A stretch of 64,000 nt of DNA, taken from assembly GCA_013399015.1 (NCBI GenBank), contig VWZX01008461.1:848926-912925 (forward strand), in the 5' to 3' direction. A model generated the notes under the pieces. That model was not told where the DNA came from and made no database searches. It saw only the letters and a program-made list of their open reading frames with translations. This DNA comes from Galbula dea (Eukaryota > Chordata > Aves > Piciformes > Galbulidae). Below, piece by piece: positions 13,460 to 23,983 of this stretch. Position numbers and translations under genes: made by a program. Positions within the stretch are counted from its first letter, which is position 1; each line of letters starts with the position of its first letter.

Positions 13460-13910
13460 GTAACACTTAAACCAGCAAGATTCCCATTTCAGTTTTATCT
13501 TTTTGGCACTATATGACTAAACCATAGATGATTTGAAGTAAACAAATGTTGGATGTAGTCAAATAAATGGAAATAACACAACAGGGCCTTTTGTTGAAGT
13601 TGCTAGATACTTCTTACTAGGTCCTCATTTTTCAATTGATTGTAACTCTGCCACACTTCAAACCATTTAGGCTGAAATTTTCTATGCCAGGTGTCTGCCT
13701 CAGGCCCTGTAGAATGTGATCATGTAATTAAAGGCTGTATCATAATGCATACACAGAAGGGGGCAAATTAAGGTTGAACAGGCAACCTTAATTCTCACAT
13801 TTCTTAACTTTCACAGGCTTGACTTTGCAACCCTAATAATGTCCTTTTAATGTAGCTTTTTGTCTGCAATATTAATCCAGAGCTATATTAATTTATAGAC
13901 AAAGCCCACT
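13460..13910. other. Unique non-coding DNA
   Basis: AT-rich DNA with no recognisable gene or repeat. Confidence 0.5.
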
Positions 13911-13916
13911 AAGGAC

Positions 13917-13989
13917 TGGATGTCTCAGTGGGCTGGTAATAGGATACCTAGCCTTTCACTTCTAGGTCATTGGTTTAAACTCAGCCTAG
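13917..13989 (+). mobile_element. tRNA-like SINE relic
   Basis: The sequence resembles the internal Pol III promoter of a tRNA-derived SINE. An A-box-like 'tgtctcagtgggctgg' lies near 13921-13936, and a B-box-like 'ggtttaaactc' lies near 13972-13982, a spacing usual for tRNA heads. The body does not fold into a credible functional tRNA that I can see. No CR1 tail follows directly. It could be an ancient amniote SINE, or chance similarity. Confidence 0.35.
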
Positions 13990-14467
13990 GGCTGAGGTGA
14001 TGAGAAGTTATTACAACTGACCAGCTGTCTGGTGGCTTATATAAAATGAACTGGTGATCTGAGGCTTTGCATACAGGTGCCTACCTTGTACAAACCACTG
14101 TTGCTACTGATGCCATCCATAACCCTTAACAGAGTGCCAGACTGCCCAAACTGTCACCTCAACTGGCTTACAGATATGGAGATGCACCCACAGTTCTTGA
14201 GAGTACTTCTGCAAAATGTGGCTCCAGGTGGTTCCTCTTGGAGGAAGGACTGACATGAGAATATTCCCTCCTTCCAGGCAGACCTTGGATGGATTGGCTG
14301 ACACACTGCAGTCCAGCAGAGCACAAAAGCATATGAGCAGTTACACTGACTTCATGGTGCTACTCGTACATCAGAGAGCCCAGTGCTGCAGAGAGAAATG
14401 ATCTCCTCCCTCAACCTGATCCAGCAGCCTTTTGGTAGCACAGGGGCATGCTGCTGGCTCATGATTA
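13990..14467. other. Unique non-coding DNA
   Basis: No gene seen. It may contain the unrecognised remainder of the tRNA-like SINE relic. Confidence 0.45.
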
Positions 14468-14524
14468 ACAGTTGGACACAATGATCTTAAAGATCTTTGA
14501 CAACCTAAACAATTCTATGATTCA
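14468..14524 (+). mobile_element. CR1 LINE 3' tail fragment
   Basis: Only the terminal 55 bp or so is recognisable: 'cagttggacacaatgatct', 'taaagatctttgacaacct' and 'aattctatgattc'. Divergence is moderate. The sequence before it ('gcatgctgctggctcatg') may be more of the same element, but I cannot place it. Confidence 0.8.
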
Positions 14525-17520
14525 AACACACAACATCAGAACCTTAAGTGCAACATTCAATGAGGATGGGAAAAGCCACCACTGCCACAGATGAGCAATG
14601 GCTGTGTTTCCACTGGAAGAAGAAGATCCTGAACAGTTGCCCACTGATACTTCTTCTAGGGAAAATGAGCAAGGACAGCAGATGAAAATTTAATTTTGCT
14701 CATCTGGTGCTGGTAAACATGAAGCACTCACAACTTCCAAGTGGGATTCTGCAAAAACAGGGACAGCCATGCCTGAAGGAGCAAAGTTGAACTGCTTCCT
14801 GCACCTCCTGAGGCTACCCTGGAGGGAGCAAGAGCTTTAGATCACACTGAGACATTGTAGGAGAGTCATTGAAGGAGCTACTGTGGAACTTCCCCATGAC
14901 TGGAACCATAACCCTCACAAACTGCACAGCCCCTTCTGCCCTCCTGTGAGGGAAATTGTGCCACTTAGGCAACCATGTCCACTCTTTTGGGGGCAGAGTG
15001 AAATGGTTTGGGACTGTTGTAGGAGCAGGGTCTGAAAAGAAAGCACTGAGCTATTGGCAAGAGCAAGCTACAGAGAAACCATGAGAGACAAGAAAGAAAA
15101 GAGAAAGGATTAGGAAGAAGGGATTAGGTCTTTTCTCCAGGGCAAGAGACAACCTCTATCTCAGTCCTGCCTCTGGAGTCACAGTAATTAAAGGCAAGAA
15201 AACACACACAGAAATGGTGTTCTTCAAACCTTCTTTTGCAGTCATCCCTTTATCATGTTCCACCCTCTCCAGTCACAAGCCCTCCAAGCCCACAAGCTTC
15301 AATCCACAGGTTGCCTACTCTCATTATCTGGACACACCACTCTTTCCCACAGTGCTGACATAGGTACCCAAACCCAATAACCCAGGCTGTAGTGCCACAA
15401 AGCTTATTTTCATCCCAACAAGAGTTTTAAAAACATTATCAATCACTTAGCTTTGTTTTGCTTTCCATTTACCACACTCCTGTTCCTTTTGATAGGGACA
15501 CATTAATAAATACTGTGCCCTGATACTCTAAATGGCTTCAATCACAGAGTTTTCTGTATTCAGCATTCATATGCTTCCCTTACTACAGTACATAAATGAC
15601 ATAAACTTCTCATCCATAACATAAAAAATTCATACTCTGTCTACAATGCAGCTGCTATCACAGGTTTATGTCAACAATTGTCCTGATTTTTAATAGCATA
15701 AATGTTTAAAGAAGTAGCAATTCCTGTAAAGTATCTGCAGGGATATTTAGAGCCAACATATGCCAAAACAATCCTGTTCTCATACAGGAGACATTGTTGC
15801 TCAGCAGGAAAACAATGTTTATCCTCACAAATGTTTACCCTGCTCTAGTCATTAAAATGCTCCAAATGGATGGCAAAGGAAGGGGAGTGGATGATGTTGT
15901 TCCTTACCTCATGGCTGCCCCTCTGAGCAGAGTGCACCAACTCATGCATATTACAGCTGAGCTCTCTCTGGTACTGTGCACCTTGATGCCTGCCTCAAAA
16001 AAACAGTTGCCATCTGACATTACAAAGGTTGGGTTTGCTCTCTGCTATAAACATGCAGACAGGTAATTTGCAAATGCTTTTATGCTTCACAATTCTAATG
16101 AGTAGTTTGTCCTTTGATTTTCTCTTTATCATTAAAAAACAACCCTCAACTTATCTTTCTGAGGGCCTCTTGCCTTAACAAAACAATGGAAACCTTTTCT
16201 TTTCATTTCTCCTACTTGCTGCCAATTTTATAGGGCTTTAAGCTATAAAAAAACCCCAAACAAACAACAATAAAACCCCACCAACTCACAACTTTGCATA
16301 CAGGCAGCATAAAATATTTATTTTTAATCTAAGCAGGATTTCTTTACCTGCTGTGCAGCCACAGCTTCTGCTTAAGGCTTGCTTTATCATCTGTGTGTCA
16401 AGCTGAAACCTTTTCTCTCCTGATCTTTCATTCTGGCTTTTAAAAGCCTCCTAGCAGACCCCAGCTGACACATGACTTCTAACTCCTGCTTGAAATTTTC
16501 CTTCTGCCTTTCTCCCCCCCCCCCTCACCCCAAACCTCCAAACCTGGAAGTTCTTCACTTGAACAGATGGTTTATACAAATCTGGGGCACGCTCCTGTGA
16601 TTGAGAATAGGACTCCTATAAGCAACATCTCATGTAACAATTACATGAACAGTTGGGCAGAATGGTGACCCAGAAACTGCCCCATCTCTCCACCCTTGCA
16701 GCCTCACTAAAGCATTTCCAGTCCTTTGCTGGATGTTTGACCTTCTGCAGCCAGAGACTGTGATCCAGCTAAACATGTGTGAGCACATTTCCACTGCTTC
16801 CTGCACACAGCCAGCTCCTTCAGGAGGCCAATCCACTGCTGGAAAAACATGTCCCCAGGAATACATGTTTCAGGTCAAAATTAAAAGTATTAAAAATAGA
16901 AACCCCACTTCTATGCTTCCCATTTGTTTACTACATAAACAGCACCAAATTCTCCCAGACTCTTTTTGCAGACAGCTACATGTTGCAAGGTGCAAAGTCA
17001 CAGTCCCACCTGCCTGTCTGTAGGTTGGATCAAGAGTCTGCTGCTGCTGTGCAGAAGGGAGAAAGCAGCTAAGTAACGAATACTGACGTTTGACAGATCC
17101 ATTCAAGGACAACAAAGCAGCACATTTCTGAGAACTACTTTTAAGTCAAGTATCAATTCATATGTAGCAAGAAATTTTGGTTTAGAATGAATAAATTTCC
17201 TGTCCCAAAGCAGGAACAAAGTCAGAAAAGAAGACTGTGAAAGGCTGAGCAGAATCCACTGTCATTGAACAGTGTTTCAGAAGTGTATTTCTTCTTTGCA
17301 TATGTGGACACAGCTGGAGGAATGTCTCTGATGAGTATGATAGAGGAACAAGGCTGACCCAGATGGAGATGTCGGGAGGGAAGCAATGTCCAGAAAGGAA
17401 GAGCAACCTGTCCAGAAGTACAGGAATTACAGAACTGGATAGCTTTGAAGACCTGGGCATGGCTGGATATGGATGGGAAAAATAGGGCTGTGGCTTAAAA
17501 CTTCTTAGGGAGCTAAGAAA
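14525..17520. other. Unique non-coding DNA
   Basis: No gene or clear transposon. It includes an 11-base C run at 16514-16524 and an A/C tract at 16247-16280. The open frame at 15794-16066 (90 codons) has no recognisable motif and is probably chance. Confidence 0.5.
16247..16280. repeat. A/C low-complexity tract
   Basis: An A run, then CCCC, then AAAC units and a second AAAACCCC block. This is one of at least six similar tracts in the window (see findings). Confidence 0.7.
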
Positions 17521-17564
17521 GCATCTGAAACATCTGAAAGAAACTTGGTGGAAGTTTCAGATGC
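17521..17564. repeat. Small inverted repeat
   Basis: 'gcatctgaaac' at 17521-17531 is the exact reverse complement of 'gtttcagatgc' at 17554-17564, with a 22-base spacer that contains another partial copy (catctgaaag). It could form a short hairpin, but 11-bp arms arise by chance at this window size. Confidence 0.5.
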
Positions 17565-17947
17565 AGTGGATGGATGAGGAGATTGCTACCAGTACAAAAG
17601 TAACTGTCATTTGAAGACTAGACTAGGCCAAGGGAAAAAATGAAATATCTTTTTAACACGCTCCATGCCAAAAAATTACTTGATCTGCCTCTGCAAAGGC
17701 AGGAGGATGTGCCCCACCAAACAGCCAAGGGTGAATGACAGAGCAATCCTACAAGCCTCTTGCTCCTGTGTCGTTCCTTGTGGTGCTAGGGGAGGGTATT
17801 TCCCTCTTGTGGTTCTTGTGAGCAGTGGGTGACCATGGGGACCAGTCTGCACTGCACCATGCTGGCAGCATCACATGAAGTCTGGTTCTTGGGGGTGTCA
17901 TTCGGGTGCAGAACTGGGAGCCAAATAATCAAACTAGAATCACAGAA

Positions 17948-18518
17948 TAGTGTGCCCAGCAGGTTGAGGGAGGTTCTCCTCTCCCTCTACTCTGCCCTGG
18001 TGAGGCCACATCTGGAGTACTGTGCCCAGTTCTGGGCTCCCCTGTTCAAGAAAGACAGGGAACTTCTGATGAGGATATAGAAAAGGGCTACAAAAATGAT
18101 CAGGGGACTGGAACACCTCTCTTACAGTGAGAGGCTGAGAGAGCTGGGGCCGGTTAGCCTGGAGAGGAGAAGACTAACAGGATCTTCTCAATGCTTAGAA
18201 ATACTTCATGGGTGGGTGTCAGGAGGATGGGGCCAGGCTTTGCTCACTGGTGCCTAGGGGCAGGACAAGAGGTAATGGGCACAAACTGCAACATAAGAAG
18301 TTCCATTTAAATGTAGAGAGGAACTTCTTTACTTTGAGAGTGGTGGAGCAGAGGAACAGGCTGCCTAGGGAGGTGGTGGAGTCTCCTCCTCTGGAGGTAT
18401 TCGAAACCTGTCTGGATGCCATCCTGTGCAACATGCTGTAGAAGAACCTGCTCTGACAGGGGGGTTGGACCATGTGATCTCCAGAGATCCCTTCCAGCCC
18501 CTAAGATTCTGTGGTTTT
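17948..18518 (+). mobile_element. CR1 LINE fragment, about 570 bp
   Basis: The longest CR1 copy in the window, forward orientation. It starts near 'agtgtgcccagcaggttga', runs through 'ctactctgccctggtgagg', 'ctggagtactgtgcccagt', 'tgagagagctggggccggt', 'ggcacaaactgcaac', 'gtggtggagtctcctcctc' and 'ggggttggaccatgtgatc', and ends at 'aagattctgtgg'. The first portion encodes the end of the reverse transcriptase ORF: a frame at about 17829-18080 reads through residues such as ALVRPHLEYCAQFW, the typical LINE RT C-terminal block. Stops and indels follow, so it is inactive. Confidence 0.95.
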
Positions 18519-20134
18519 TCTCTCCCCAGTGCAGAATTGAAGACTGCACCAAAACCCAGTGAGCAGTCCCTGAAGTTGTCAGATGCTTTTAAGTAGGTGC
18601 AAGAGGCTGGTCTTCATTTAGCACTGAAACTGCAGATACATTGTATCAAAGGTAAATACCACGCAGAGCCAACATCTCCACTAACAAACAGCCAGCTGCC
18701 TCAGTAGTCACCCAAATGATTTTCAAACACTTCAAGACCTTACGAAACAGGGACTTAGAAGAAACACAGCACCGTCTTAAGAAGCTAAATTTCCTGTCAC
18801 ACACAGGCTTGGTTCCTGTCAGTGCAACACTCATTTCAGTCTGATTAAGTTGCTGTGATGAACTTCAGAGTTTAGACTGCCCTTGAGCCTCACATCTATC
18901 TGATCTTTAATTCTACTACCCGCTCATTTCTTGCTAAGCACACAGTTCTGGGTCCCACCGGAGCAGCCTCATTCAGGCTCTGCATCAATATGTTCAGTGC
19001 TGAATTCATTTCTGCAGGGAGCCCAGTAAATCTGAACTTTCCAAAATCATTTGGCCCCCATTACTAGTAAGCAGCTCTCTTAAATAGGTTGTAACTCCAG
19101 CTAATAGGCTCCATAATCATAGCTGAATGGAACAAAAGGGTCCAGTATGGGCTGCCATCAGTCATTTTTATTCCCAATCAAATGCACTGCATAGAAGGGA
19201 ACTTTTTTTATACTTCTGGATGCTGAAACTAAGAAACTCATTTCACCTAAATGTAGGGGGTTTTTTTTTTAAATAAAAATAAGACAAAAAGCTTCCAAGG
19301 GTATCCAGAAGGTCCAGCACAGCACTGATGCAAGAGCTGGAACTGGTAACCTTTTCACCTTGCAAAATGGCAACAATCCAGAATATAAGGAGACAGGAAA
19401 AACATTAAGATGCAAAGCCCACATAATGAAAAATTCCAATGCTCAGAGACACATCTTCTGCTATTCAAAGAGAACTGATTGTAACTAAACCTAAAGTAAA
19501 GGAGTTAAGGACAGAGCTGCTTACATCTTGATCACATTTCCATGAAGACAAGCTCTGTGATATTGTTTCGTCTAGCAAAAAAAAAATAGAAGCCACCTTC
19601 TAAATCTTATCATCGAAATTGATAGTGTTTACTTAAAGCTTATTCCAGCTTTGCTGACTTCAACAGATATTGAAGTCTCCAATAAATCTATTTCAATGGT
19701 TTTTTACAACTCTCTGTTTCTCAACATACACTCTGGCCTCCCTGATCTATATCAGTGGACAGAAAACCAGATTTTTGTTTATGAATATCTAGAAGTTTCA
19801 TTGCTGCCTGCTTCAAAGCCTAGTCTAAAAACAAATAGCAAGTAAATAAAACAGAAAAGAAACTTGATTTATCTTTCTCTCTTCTAGGAGGCAGCAGAGC
19901 CAGTTGGAGCTGGCACCATATTTTTCACATATGAGGCAACCTGCTGAAAAAGGTAATGTAAGAAAGCTCCTTGGTGCACTGGAAGCCTGACCCTGCACAA
20001 ACATGTGGACTTGCTTCTCTCCACTGCAGAGACTGCAACCTCCCTCCATTGCTCTGGGCACTAATAAACAGCCAGACTCAGAGAACTCTTGGTGATTCTC
20101 TCAGGATCAAACACTGAAGGCTGGTCCCCAGCTG
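18519..20134. other. Unique non-coding DNA
   Basis: No gene or transposon recognised. A pyrimidine stretch ending 'ctctcttctag' at about 19876-19887 resembles a splice acceptor and lies 248 bp before the candidate signal-peptide ATG. This alone is weak evidence. Confidence 0.5.
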
Positions 20135-20198
20135 ATGTCAACTGCTGTAGCCATGGCTTTAAATTTTCTACTCTTACCAGCGCTCCTTATTACTTTGG
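20135..20198 (+). CDS. Possible signal-peptide first exon (weak)
   Basis: An ATG at 20135 and a second one at 20153, the latter in a good Kozak setting (gccATGg), open a frame whose residues read MALNFLLLPALLITL from the second ATG. This is a short n-region-free hydrophobic stretch like a signal peptide core. After 15 codons plus one base the sequence is G|GTGAGT, a near-ideal splice donor, giving a phase-1 junction. Signal-peptide exons that end in phase 1 are usual for secreted and immunoglobulin-superfamily proteins. If unspliced, the frame runs on to a stop near 20393 with no recognisable domain. No matching downstream exon, promoter or CpG island is identified, and short hydrophobic frames occur by chance. 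The product is not recognised. Confidence 0.15.
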
Positions 20199-20204
20199 GT
20201 GAGT

Positions 20205-22019
20205 GTGGATTAATAGACAGGCCAAGGGACAGGTCCAGGTTACTTGGGCATATCCTATTATTTTACCCCAGTACTGCACCTGAGGTGAAAAGAAAAATTG
20301 GGCAATTGGCAGCAATAGTGTGGAGGAAGAGGAATCAGAGACATGTGAATGTCAGAACTGCTGAATGCACACATCGTGGAGCATCAGGTTTCTGATGCTT
20401 TGGAGAGGGACAGTGCCTCTAACTGAGGGTATCAACACATATACTTCACTCAAAACAAAAAACAACCCAAAAAATGAACTGACAGGTTTTTGAAGCTTAC
20501 ATCAGGTAAGATAGTACAGAGGAAAGAGATCAAGTCCTCAAAACTGATTTAAAATCAGTAATTAGGAAAAAGGTTTAAGAAGTCAAAATCAGTACTTACA
20601 TCAAATGACTAAAATGGTGATGAATTTCTCAGCCACGAAATCACCACAAAAATGAAGGGGCCTGATACTGATATTATGCTCACTGGTTTAACCAGAGTCA
20701 GAATTCAATAGAAATCAAAGAAGCTGCAACTGATACAAAGGGGTACAAGAGATGAAAAGAACTAGACTGAGGTCTACTCAGTTGTGGAAAACTGCCCCAG
20801 GTGGAACATACAAGAAGACTGATAAAGATTTGAAATCAAAGCAGCACAATAGAAATAAATCACCACAGATACTCTCTTCAGCTTTTTTCCCCCCATACAC
20901 ATACATGAAGATAAGAGGAAGATTTGGAAAGCTTCACATTCTACCAGCTCTCGTCCTGTCCACCACATGCCCTACAACAAATTATGCTCTTCCCTGTTCA
21001 ACAGGAGCTTGTGGAAAGACTTTTCTCCTTTCTGCCCTCAGACATCAATCTAGACTGAAAAATCCTGTGTTTCTAAACTTTCTTCCTAGGAAGTATAGCA
21101 CCACAGCTATTTCCCACCGTCTGGAAACCACATGGAAGGCAGAGGAGAGGAGTTCATCATTCTGCTCTGCCTAGCACATGGTGCTTAAAGCAGGCACTGT
21201 GGCACAGCTCAGCAGCAGGGGAAGAGGGCTTGTGAACCCCCATCCCCCTGCCCTACCCTGCAAGGCCCCACTGCCGTGATGGGACAGGAGGAGAAGGAAG
21301 TTCTCACACACCTGGTACAAAAGTAAGTCAGGGACACTGGGAGTCATTAGGGGTGACAAAGGCAGCAGGGCTACTGCTGCAGGTAAAGGCACACTGACCA
21401 CAGCACACAACTCTGCAGATCCTTGTATAGATAAAACTAATGCTGTTAGTCTCCTGCACTGATCAATACTAAAGTATAAGCAAAATTACAACTTCTTTAA
21501 AGCCACAATAAAGAAAAGAGAGAAAGGTACACTGAAACAATTCAGCTCCATTATTTTTAAACAATATGTGATGGATTTGCAGTCTGCCATTGCAGAAAAG
21601 ACAGGCTCATTTTCTACAAATGCCCACAAAGAGAAATGATAGAGCTCAGCACTGTAGCATGGCATATTCCATTAGGAATTAAATCTCTTCTCTCTGATGG
21701 TCCCATCCACATGCTCATTGGACAGTCTGCTGCTTTCATCTACATTATTGTTATTAATTTATGAATGGGACTAGAATTACAGACGATGAGTCTAAGGTGA
21801 GGCCACATTATAATAATAAATGAAAGAATGACTCCTGTTTACTTTCAAAATATTTCATAGCTAAAATGCTTACTGCATTTTTAACTGTGACATACTTCCT
21901 TTAGCCGGGTTGGGTTTTGAAGTAATGATATAAAATTCATTTCATCTCTTTTTCAAGCCTGACTCTTTCATACATAACATCAGGCATGTCATATCTGAGG
22001 AATTATTAAAATAAGACGA
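20205..22019. other. Unique non-coding DNA
   Basis: Nothing recognisable apart from A/C-rich stretches near 20450-20478 and a T/C run near 20884-20894. Open frames of up to 140 codons here show no motif. Confidence 0.5.
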
Positions 22020-22400
22020 AGCCTGCTGTATCTGAGCAGAAAAGCTTCTTTGAGCTGGCGTCCTCAGGAGAGAAGCAAGCTCAATCTCATTAGTTGGTGC
22101 TGAGAAGGCGTCCTAGCCACTAGGTTCAAGGTGATGAAAGATTAGGGCGTTTGGCCTCGGCTCATTTGGTATGCAGCTCACATCGCTCCCTGCCCGTGAA
22201 CACGAAATTACATTGAACCTGGGGAGTCTAACTCCATTAATTTTAAATGGAAGATTAATTTAACAATATGCGGCAGATATTTGTTACAAACCTATCATGT
22301 AAAAGTGACGGTTAGCAATAAATTGTGGTGACTCACACTGGCCGGTGGCCCTGGCTCAAATAAATCAGAAGGCATTTACACATAATTGCTGTTTTTAAAG
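22020..22400. promoter_or_regulatory. Conserved-element-like block (putative enhancer)
   Basis: The block combines several retained CpGs (ctggcgtcc, aaggcgtcc, agggcgttt, tgacggtta) with homeodomain-type cores (ccattaattttaaatgg, a near-palindrome at about 22233-22249, and gaagattaattt). CpG is otherwise rare in this AT-rich window. There is no open frame and no transposon similarity. Such composition is typical of deeply conserved developmental enhancers, but conservation itself cannot be seen from one sequence, so the call is an inference. Confidence 0.35.
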
Positions 22401-23675
22401 ACAGGGATATGGGAGATATGTTTCTTTGATGAAAGATTGGGTAACTCCATTGAAGGAAATAGCAGCCAATGTTAAAGCTACAGCATCTCTTTTGAAGGAG
22501 ATGTTTTGTTTCAGGGCTCGCAGGACTGTAACGCACAGTTACTGTCTGTCTTTTCCTTGACCTAGGCTTCATTTTTTTTTCTTCTCAGGTAAACCACTTC
22601 ACTGATGTTCACCAAATGTCTGTAAGAACAATACAGAAACATTTCACATGAGGTGAGGTTAAGGTGTGCAGTTTAGGAGCTCTGCACACAGCAGATGTGT
22701 GCTGTCACCTGGGACTGCGGAGAAAACATGGAACCTGCACTTAAACAGAGGTTAACTGGGGTTCAATATTTTTTCTGCCAATTTTTTAACTCCTGAATAT
22801 CATACAGAATTAATAGGTGGCCCTTCTCCTGCCCCTGTTCTCCTTCTTGCACTGACTATGCAGAAGTATGGTCAGGTATGAAATGTGATCACTGAAAACA
22901 CCATTTTCAGAGAAGGAAACTCACAAACTCCATGAGAATAAGCAATGCAGGGGGAGAGAACTAGAAGGATCAGATTTTTTGTTGTTCCTTATTTAGGTGT
23001 AGATAACTACTGTGGCTTCTCAGATACTCTGATGATACCCACTGCTAGAACAGGGCCTGTCAACAAGTGAGACAAAAATATCTTGAAAGCTAATGCAAGA
23101 GAGCAGGATTGGCTCCCTCAGGAAGCAGAATAATCCTGTACCTCTTTCCTTCCAGTCCACTCAAAAGGAGAACTTTTTCAGCATAACTTCTCTAAATATG
23201 TATCAGCAGCAACAAACACTGTGTGGGACTGCATGTGTGCATGTTCATTTATTTAAAGCAAACAAATACACTGTGCATACTTTTCTTTCTGAACAGAAGA
23301 GGAGAGAATAAACTAGACTTTATATCTAGTAGGCGTCACCTGCAGTGTTTAAGATGCTGCTGGGAGATGTTCAGGCACGTTGCAGGGGAGGGCATCATCT
23401 GGACTTAGAACAAATCATTGTATCTACGAGGGACTTCTGCAATCTGTAGTAGCCAGAGACACAATGACATGGCTGAAGAGAGAAAGAGGCCCTGCATTAA
23501 CACCCCTAGTACTGAAATATCTGGGTTGGCTCAGAAAAATATTAGCACAGTCCCCACCCACCCCCCTAGAGCTATGCTAGTCCTGCAACAGCTCCAGAGC
23601 AGGTGTGCACAATGGAAGGAGTGGTATGGTGGTGGGACTGGGTACTCCATGTCAAAGATCTAACTGTGATTCAGG
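22401..23675. other. Unique non-coding DNA
   Basis: No gene or repeat recognised. Confidence 0.5.
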
Positions 23676-23702
23676 AAAAACAAACAAACAAACAAAAAAA
23701 AA
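23676..23702. repeat. (CAAA)n microsatellite
   Basis: Four CAAA units flanked by A runs of five to nine bases. Confidence 0.85.
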
Positions 23703-23935
23703 GCAGTGCACAGCAGAAGGAAAGGAGCTGAAACACACCTTGCAACACCCAAGTCAGGTGCCCGAGCAAATAAAGTGAATTCATCCATTGCCATCTTCTG
23801 AGCCTTGATTCTTTAAAAAATCCCTCATCCTCCAAAATCAACCAAGAAAATGCATCTCCAGAGTGACCTCATTGTTTCAGCATGCTACTGCAGGATGTGC
23901 AATGCAAAGGTAATTTAGGGTCTCTTGATTCTGCA

Positions 23936-23983
23936 CTAGGAGGTTGGGAAACCTCCCACCAAGAGGTTTCCCAACCCACCTAG
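23936..23983. repeat. Near-perfect inverted repeat, 7-nt spacer
   Basis: The left arm at 23936-23955 (ctagg + aggttgggaaacctc) pairs with the right arm at 23963-23983 (gaggtttccc + aacccacctag) with a single-base bulge and at most one mismatch. The spacer is seven bases (ccaccaa). The stem would be about 20 bp. See findings for comparison with the perfect one at 50465-50511. Confidence 0.85.

Noticed and set aside
17829..18080. Open frame with reverse-transcriptase-like residues (ALVRPHLEYCAQFW)
   Set aside because: It is the end of the CR1 LINE RT frame within a truncated copy, so not a host gene; included under the CR1 feature.
22085..22135. tRNA-like arrangement (ttggtgctgagaaggcgt with aggttcaagg)
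   Set aside because: The B-box-like match is partial, no stem pairing is evident, and the stretch is better described as part of a CpG-retaining conserved-like block.
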